From a virus: a stretch of 54,248 bases of DNA. Positions 52,306 through 54,248 of the stretch are shown here, in pieces. The notes under the pieces are model-generated. The model ran no database searches, was not told the origin of the DNA, and was given only the letters and a program-made list of their open reading frames with translations. The DNA lies in the IMG/VR virus record IMGVR_UViG_3300042695_000876, positions 1 through 54,248 of that record. The stretch is one strand, 5' to 3'. Positions within the stretch are counted from its first letter, which is position 1; every line of letters starts with the position of its first letter. The translations under genes and the position numbers were made by a program.

Positions 52306-52871
52306 TGAATATTTTCGTTCTTGATGAAGATCCGCGTATTGCTGCGCGGATGGTTTGTGACAAGCATTGTTCTAAGATGATTATCGAGTCGGCACAGATG
52401 ATGTCGACTGCTCATCGTATGCTTGATGGCTTTCAATACAAGGGTCCGTCTAAGTCTGGTAAAACTACGCAAACTCGTTATCGTTTCAACGACGATCGGG
52501 AGCATGTGTTGTATGCCGCTGTACACAAGTATCATCCGTGTACTACATGGACTATGGAATCAAAAGCAAATTACGAATGGCACTATGAGCATTTCGTAGG
52601 ATTGTCGAACGAGTTTGAATACCGCTATGGTAAACAACATATGACCTCTCAGAAGCTCACAGAGGCCCTCAGAGAGGCGCCAGTGAACATCCCTAAAGTG
52701 CCTATGACTCCATTTGCCCAAGCCATGAGCCACTATCCAGAGTGCAAGGTGGATGGCGACGCAGTTGCTGCATACCGCAACTACTATCATATATCCAAAT
52801 CTTTTGCTAAGTGGGCTAAAGGTCGCGAAGCACCGTTCTGGTGGGAAGGCTATAAAGGAATCGCAGCATGA
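52305..52871 (+). CDS. Widespread conserved phage protein
   Basis: 188 residues from ATG 52305. NIFVLDEDPRIAARMVCDKH, CSKMIIESAQMMSTAHRMLD, and HPCTTWTMESKANYEWHYEH form a pattern found in phages of many bacteria: conserved Asp, His-Cys, Lys-Met-x2-E and His residues suggest an enzyme. C-terminal YRNYYHISKSFAKWAKGREA. No function can be given. Confidence 0.7.
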   Translation: MNIFVLDEDPRIAARMVCDKHCSKMIIESAQMMSTAHRMLDGFQYKGPSKSGKTTQTRYRFNDDREHVLYAAVHKYHPCTTWTMESKANYEWHYEHFVGLSNEFEYRYGKQHMTSQKLTEALREAPVNIPKVPMTPFAQAMSHYPECKVDGDAVAAYRNYYHISKSFAKWAKGREAPFWWEGYKGIAA

Positions 52872-53062
52872 TTATGGAAGCTTGGTTACTTGGTACCGCG
52901 GTTATTTTCACCTTCGTTGGTATGTCGTTTAGAAAAAGTTCTAGAGAGATTATATCGTTTGCTGTAGAACAGACCGTTGATAAACTAATCGCAGACGGGT
53001 ACATCAGAACCCGCAAGGATGAAAATGGTGAAATTCATTTGTTGAAGCATTATGAAGAGTAA
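52868..53062 (+). CDS. Small single-TM protein
   Basis: 64 residues: TM about 4-21 (EAWLLGTAVIFTFVGMSF), then a soluble helix-strand tail (EQTVDKLIADGYIRTRKDEN). Similar tails occur in small phage membrane proteins. Overlaps the preceding gene by ATGA. Confidence 0.55.
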   Translation: MIMEAWLLGTAVIFTFVGMSFRKSSREIISFAVEQTVDKLIADGYIRTRKDENGEIHLLKHYEE

Positions 53063-53065
53063 CTG

Positions 53066-53102
53066 TTGACATTTCGTCTAGAATGATTATATTGCTCATA
53101 TA
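53066..53102 (+). promoter_or_regulatory. Early promoter
   Basis: TTGACA (53066-53071), TTTCGTCTA-type 16-bp spacer, TATATT (53088-53093). Partial dyad TATAT (53088-53092) / ATATA (53098-53102). Confidence 0.78.
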
Positions 53103-53122
53103 GGAAATCGAAAGGACCTGAT

Positions 53123-53299
53123 ATGATCCCTCAGTTTGTAATCTTCGTTGAAACTGCTACCGGACAAATCATTCGAGCTTTTACTTGGTGTCGGGACGAA
53201 GCTTCTGGCATCGCTCGTGCTCGTCGTGATTGTGTAGAATTTGGACACGGTGATCCTACTCGTGTATGGGCAGAGCGTGTTGTGGTTGCTAATCAATGA
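53123..53299 (+). CDS. Small early protein
   Basis: 58 residues from ATG 53123 (RBS AAAGGACC). FVIFVETATGQIIRAFTWCR, DEASGIARARRDCVEFGHGD and TRVWAERVVVANQ: strand pair, helix, strand, two Cys. Coupled by ATGA to the next gene. Function unknown. Confidence 0.6.
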   Translation: MIPQFVIFVETATGQIIRAFTWCRDEASGIARARRDCVEFGHGDPTRVWAERVVVANQ

Positions 53300-53634
53300 T
53301 GAGATATATCATTATTGATCCTGAAGAAGGTATTTTTCTTGGTACTCATGGAACTCCTATCCCTTCTCAAGGTGTTAAGATAGTTCCTCTCTTTTCAAAC
53401 ATGAACATCTTTGAAATCACAAAGGCAGCTTCTTTTCCAGTTAAAAATGAAGCAAACACTTACTTGAACAAGTATCTTAAATCGAGTTATCCAAAGGCGT
53501 TCATAGCGCCAGTTGAGTCAAAAGATTCTAAAACTGAGTTTGTAGACGTTATCGATATCATCAAAGCTGGGTATGGAAAATACGCAGAAGGTATGGTAGA
53601 AGCTATACCTATGGGTAACAGATCAATTCACTAA
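53296..53634 (+). CDS. Hypothetical early protein
   Basis: 112 residues. YIIIDPEEGIFLGTHGTPIP, FEITKAASFPVKNEANTYLN, SKTEFVDVIDIIKAGYGKYA. Alpha/beta. Similar proteins seen in T4-like phages; function unknown. Followed by a T-run/A-run stretch and the next promoter. Confidence 0.6.
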   Translation: MMRYIIIDPEEGIFLGTHGTPIPSQGVKIVPLFSNMNIFEITKAASFPVKNEANTYLNKYLKSSYPKAFIAPVESKDSKTEFVDVIDIIKAGYGKYAEGMVEAIPMGNRSIH

Positions 53635-53664
53635 TTTTTTTTTGAAAAAAATGCAAATTAGTGG

Positions 53665-53702
53665 TTGACATTTCTTCTGAAATGATTATATTACTAATAT
53701 AA
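53665..53702 (+). promoter_or_regulatory. Early promoter with dyad over the -10
   Basis: TTGACA (53665-53670), TTTCTTCTGAAATGAT spacer (16 bp), TATATT (53687-53692). Dyad TTATATT, ACT, AATATAA (53686-53702). Best example of the consensus. Confidence 0.82.
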
Positions 53703-53736
53703 GCTGACAAAACAACCCCACAAAGGAAACTACATC

Positions 53737-54248
53737 ATGGCACACGAACTTGAATTTGTTAACGGCGTCGCTCAAATGGCTTACCGCGAATCGAAAGGTA
53801 AGCCGTGGCACGGTCTTGGTACTGCTATCGGCGACAACCTGACTCCTCAGGAAATCATGGTTGCTGCTGGTCTCAACTGGGAAGTTGAGAAAGTCAACAC
53901 CTTCATCAACTACAACGGTAAGCAAGTCGAAACTGGTCAGCAAGCGCTGGTTCGTTCGACTGACGGTAAAATTCTGACTCAAGTTGGTCAGGGTTGGAAC
54001 CCAGTCCAAAATGCCGAAGCCTTCAACTTCTTTACTGATTTCGTTAAAGCTGGTGACATGATCATGGACACCGCTGGTTCTCTTAAAGAAGGTCAGATCG
54101 TCTGGGCTCTTGCAGACGTTCGTGACGGCTTCTCGCTCTTCAACGGTGACGAGGTTCGCGGTTACTTGCTCTTCTCCAACCCGCACCAGTACGGTAAAGC
54201 TATCGACGTCAAGTTCGTTATGGAACGAGTCGTTTGCAACAACACTCT
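53737..54248 (+). CDS. DUF932 / phage-plasmid-like protein, cut by the window end
   Basis: 170 complete codons, open at the right edge. MAHELEFVNGVAQMAYRESK, GKPWHGLGTAIGDNLTPQEI, MVAAGLNWEVEKV and LRSTDG-like LVRSTDGKILTQVG, QGWNPVQNAEAFNFFTDFVK match the DUF932 (TIGR03299) family of phages and plasmids, usually about 300-350 residues. Members are often next to recombination or anti-restriction genes; function unknown. RBS AAAGGAAA. Strong early promoter. Confidence 0.85.
   Translation, partial: MAHELEFVNGVAQMAYRESKGKPWHGLGTAIGDNLTPQEIMVAAGLNWEVEKVNTFINYNGKQVETGQQALVRSTDGKILTQVGQGWNPVQNAEAFNFFTDFVKAGDMIMDTAGSLKEGQIVWALADVRDGFSLFNGDEVRGYLLFSNPHQYGKAIDVKFVMERVVCNNT

Noticed and set aside
53634-53660. 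CTAATTT ... AAATTAG hairpin with T8 and A7 runs
   Set aside because: A/T-only stem with poor stability and the T-run in the wrong place for an intrinsic terminator.
1-54248. tRNA genes, CRISPR arrays, integrase or attachment sites, insertion sequences
   Set aside because: The non-coding gaps are short (none exceeds about 160 nt) and none shows a cloverleaf, regular repeats, or transposase/integrase motifs. A GIY-YIG nuclease is present but no intron was seen.

Overview
The window is a stretch of a large lytic tailed-phage genome of the T4 superfamily (myovirus-like), very probably infecting an alphaproteobacterium. Every credible gene is on the + strand, genes are packed with ATGA/TAATG overlaps, and there are no rRNA or tRNA genes, insertion sequences or CRISPR arrays. 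T4-type hallmarks are a gp61-like primase, T4-type RNase H, Rnl1-type RNA ligase, a split polynucleotide kinase/phosphatase, a gp1-like dNMP kinase, a gp67-like acidic prohead core protein, a PAAR spike-tip protein, and late promoters matching TATAAATA. The host inference rests on a DUF1127 protein and a 5-aminolevulinate synthase of the C4 (Shemin) pathway, both characteristic of alphaproteobacteria.

Layout. (1) 1-11.9 kb is the late block: a broken structural gene end, a DUF1127 gene, four glycan-modifying enzymes (two methyltransferases, two glycosyltransferases), a run of proteins that begin with a T4-like capsid-targeting sequence (candidate injected internal head proteins), small virion proteins, then lysis genes (GH19 endolysin, holin candidate, overlapping i-/o-spanins) and the gp67-like core protein. 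Late promoters TATAAATA/AATAAATA sit about 30 nt before many of these genes. (2) 12-22.4 kb is the nucleotide block: primase, ThyX, a class I ribonucleotide reductase whose ATP-cone is on NrdB, then hemA (ALAS), a DUF454 membrane protein, and a sugar cluster (dehydratase, methyltransferase, GT17-sulfotransferase fusion). (3) 22.4-44 kb is the early block: many small conserved phage genes in short operons, each driven by a sigma70-like promoter of one recurring design (TTGACATTT ... TATATT with a dyad over the -10). It holds a secreted SleB-like hydrolase, sugar-nucleotide enzymes, RNA repair enzymes, an SPFH/prohibitin membrane operon, ClpP, a glutaredoxin, a GIY-YIG nuclease and a glycosyltransferase. 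(4) 44.7-51.5 kb mixes replication genes (RNase H, PhoH, PD-(D/E)XK nuclease) with late or iron genes (PAAR, Dps, IscA-like). (5) 51.5-54.2 kb returns to early small genes and ends inside a DUF932 gene.

How it fits together: the phage carries dNTP supply (ThyX, NrdAB, glutaredoxin, dNMP kinase), RNA repair (PNK halves plus ligase), envelope remodelling (hydrolases, SPFH, periplasmic proteins), a dispersed sugar-nucleotide/glycosylation set, and an iron/tetrapyrrole set (ALAS, Dps, A-type Fe-S carrier). The most interesting observations are the phage ALAS next to nrdA, the capsid-targeted cargo family, the shared early-promoter architecture with covarying dyads, promoter/terminator/RBS overlaps that look like early-late switches, and two candidate small RNAs. 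All family names come from reading motifs by eye; no database search was run.
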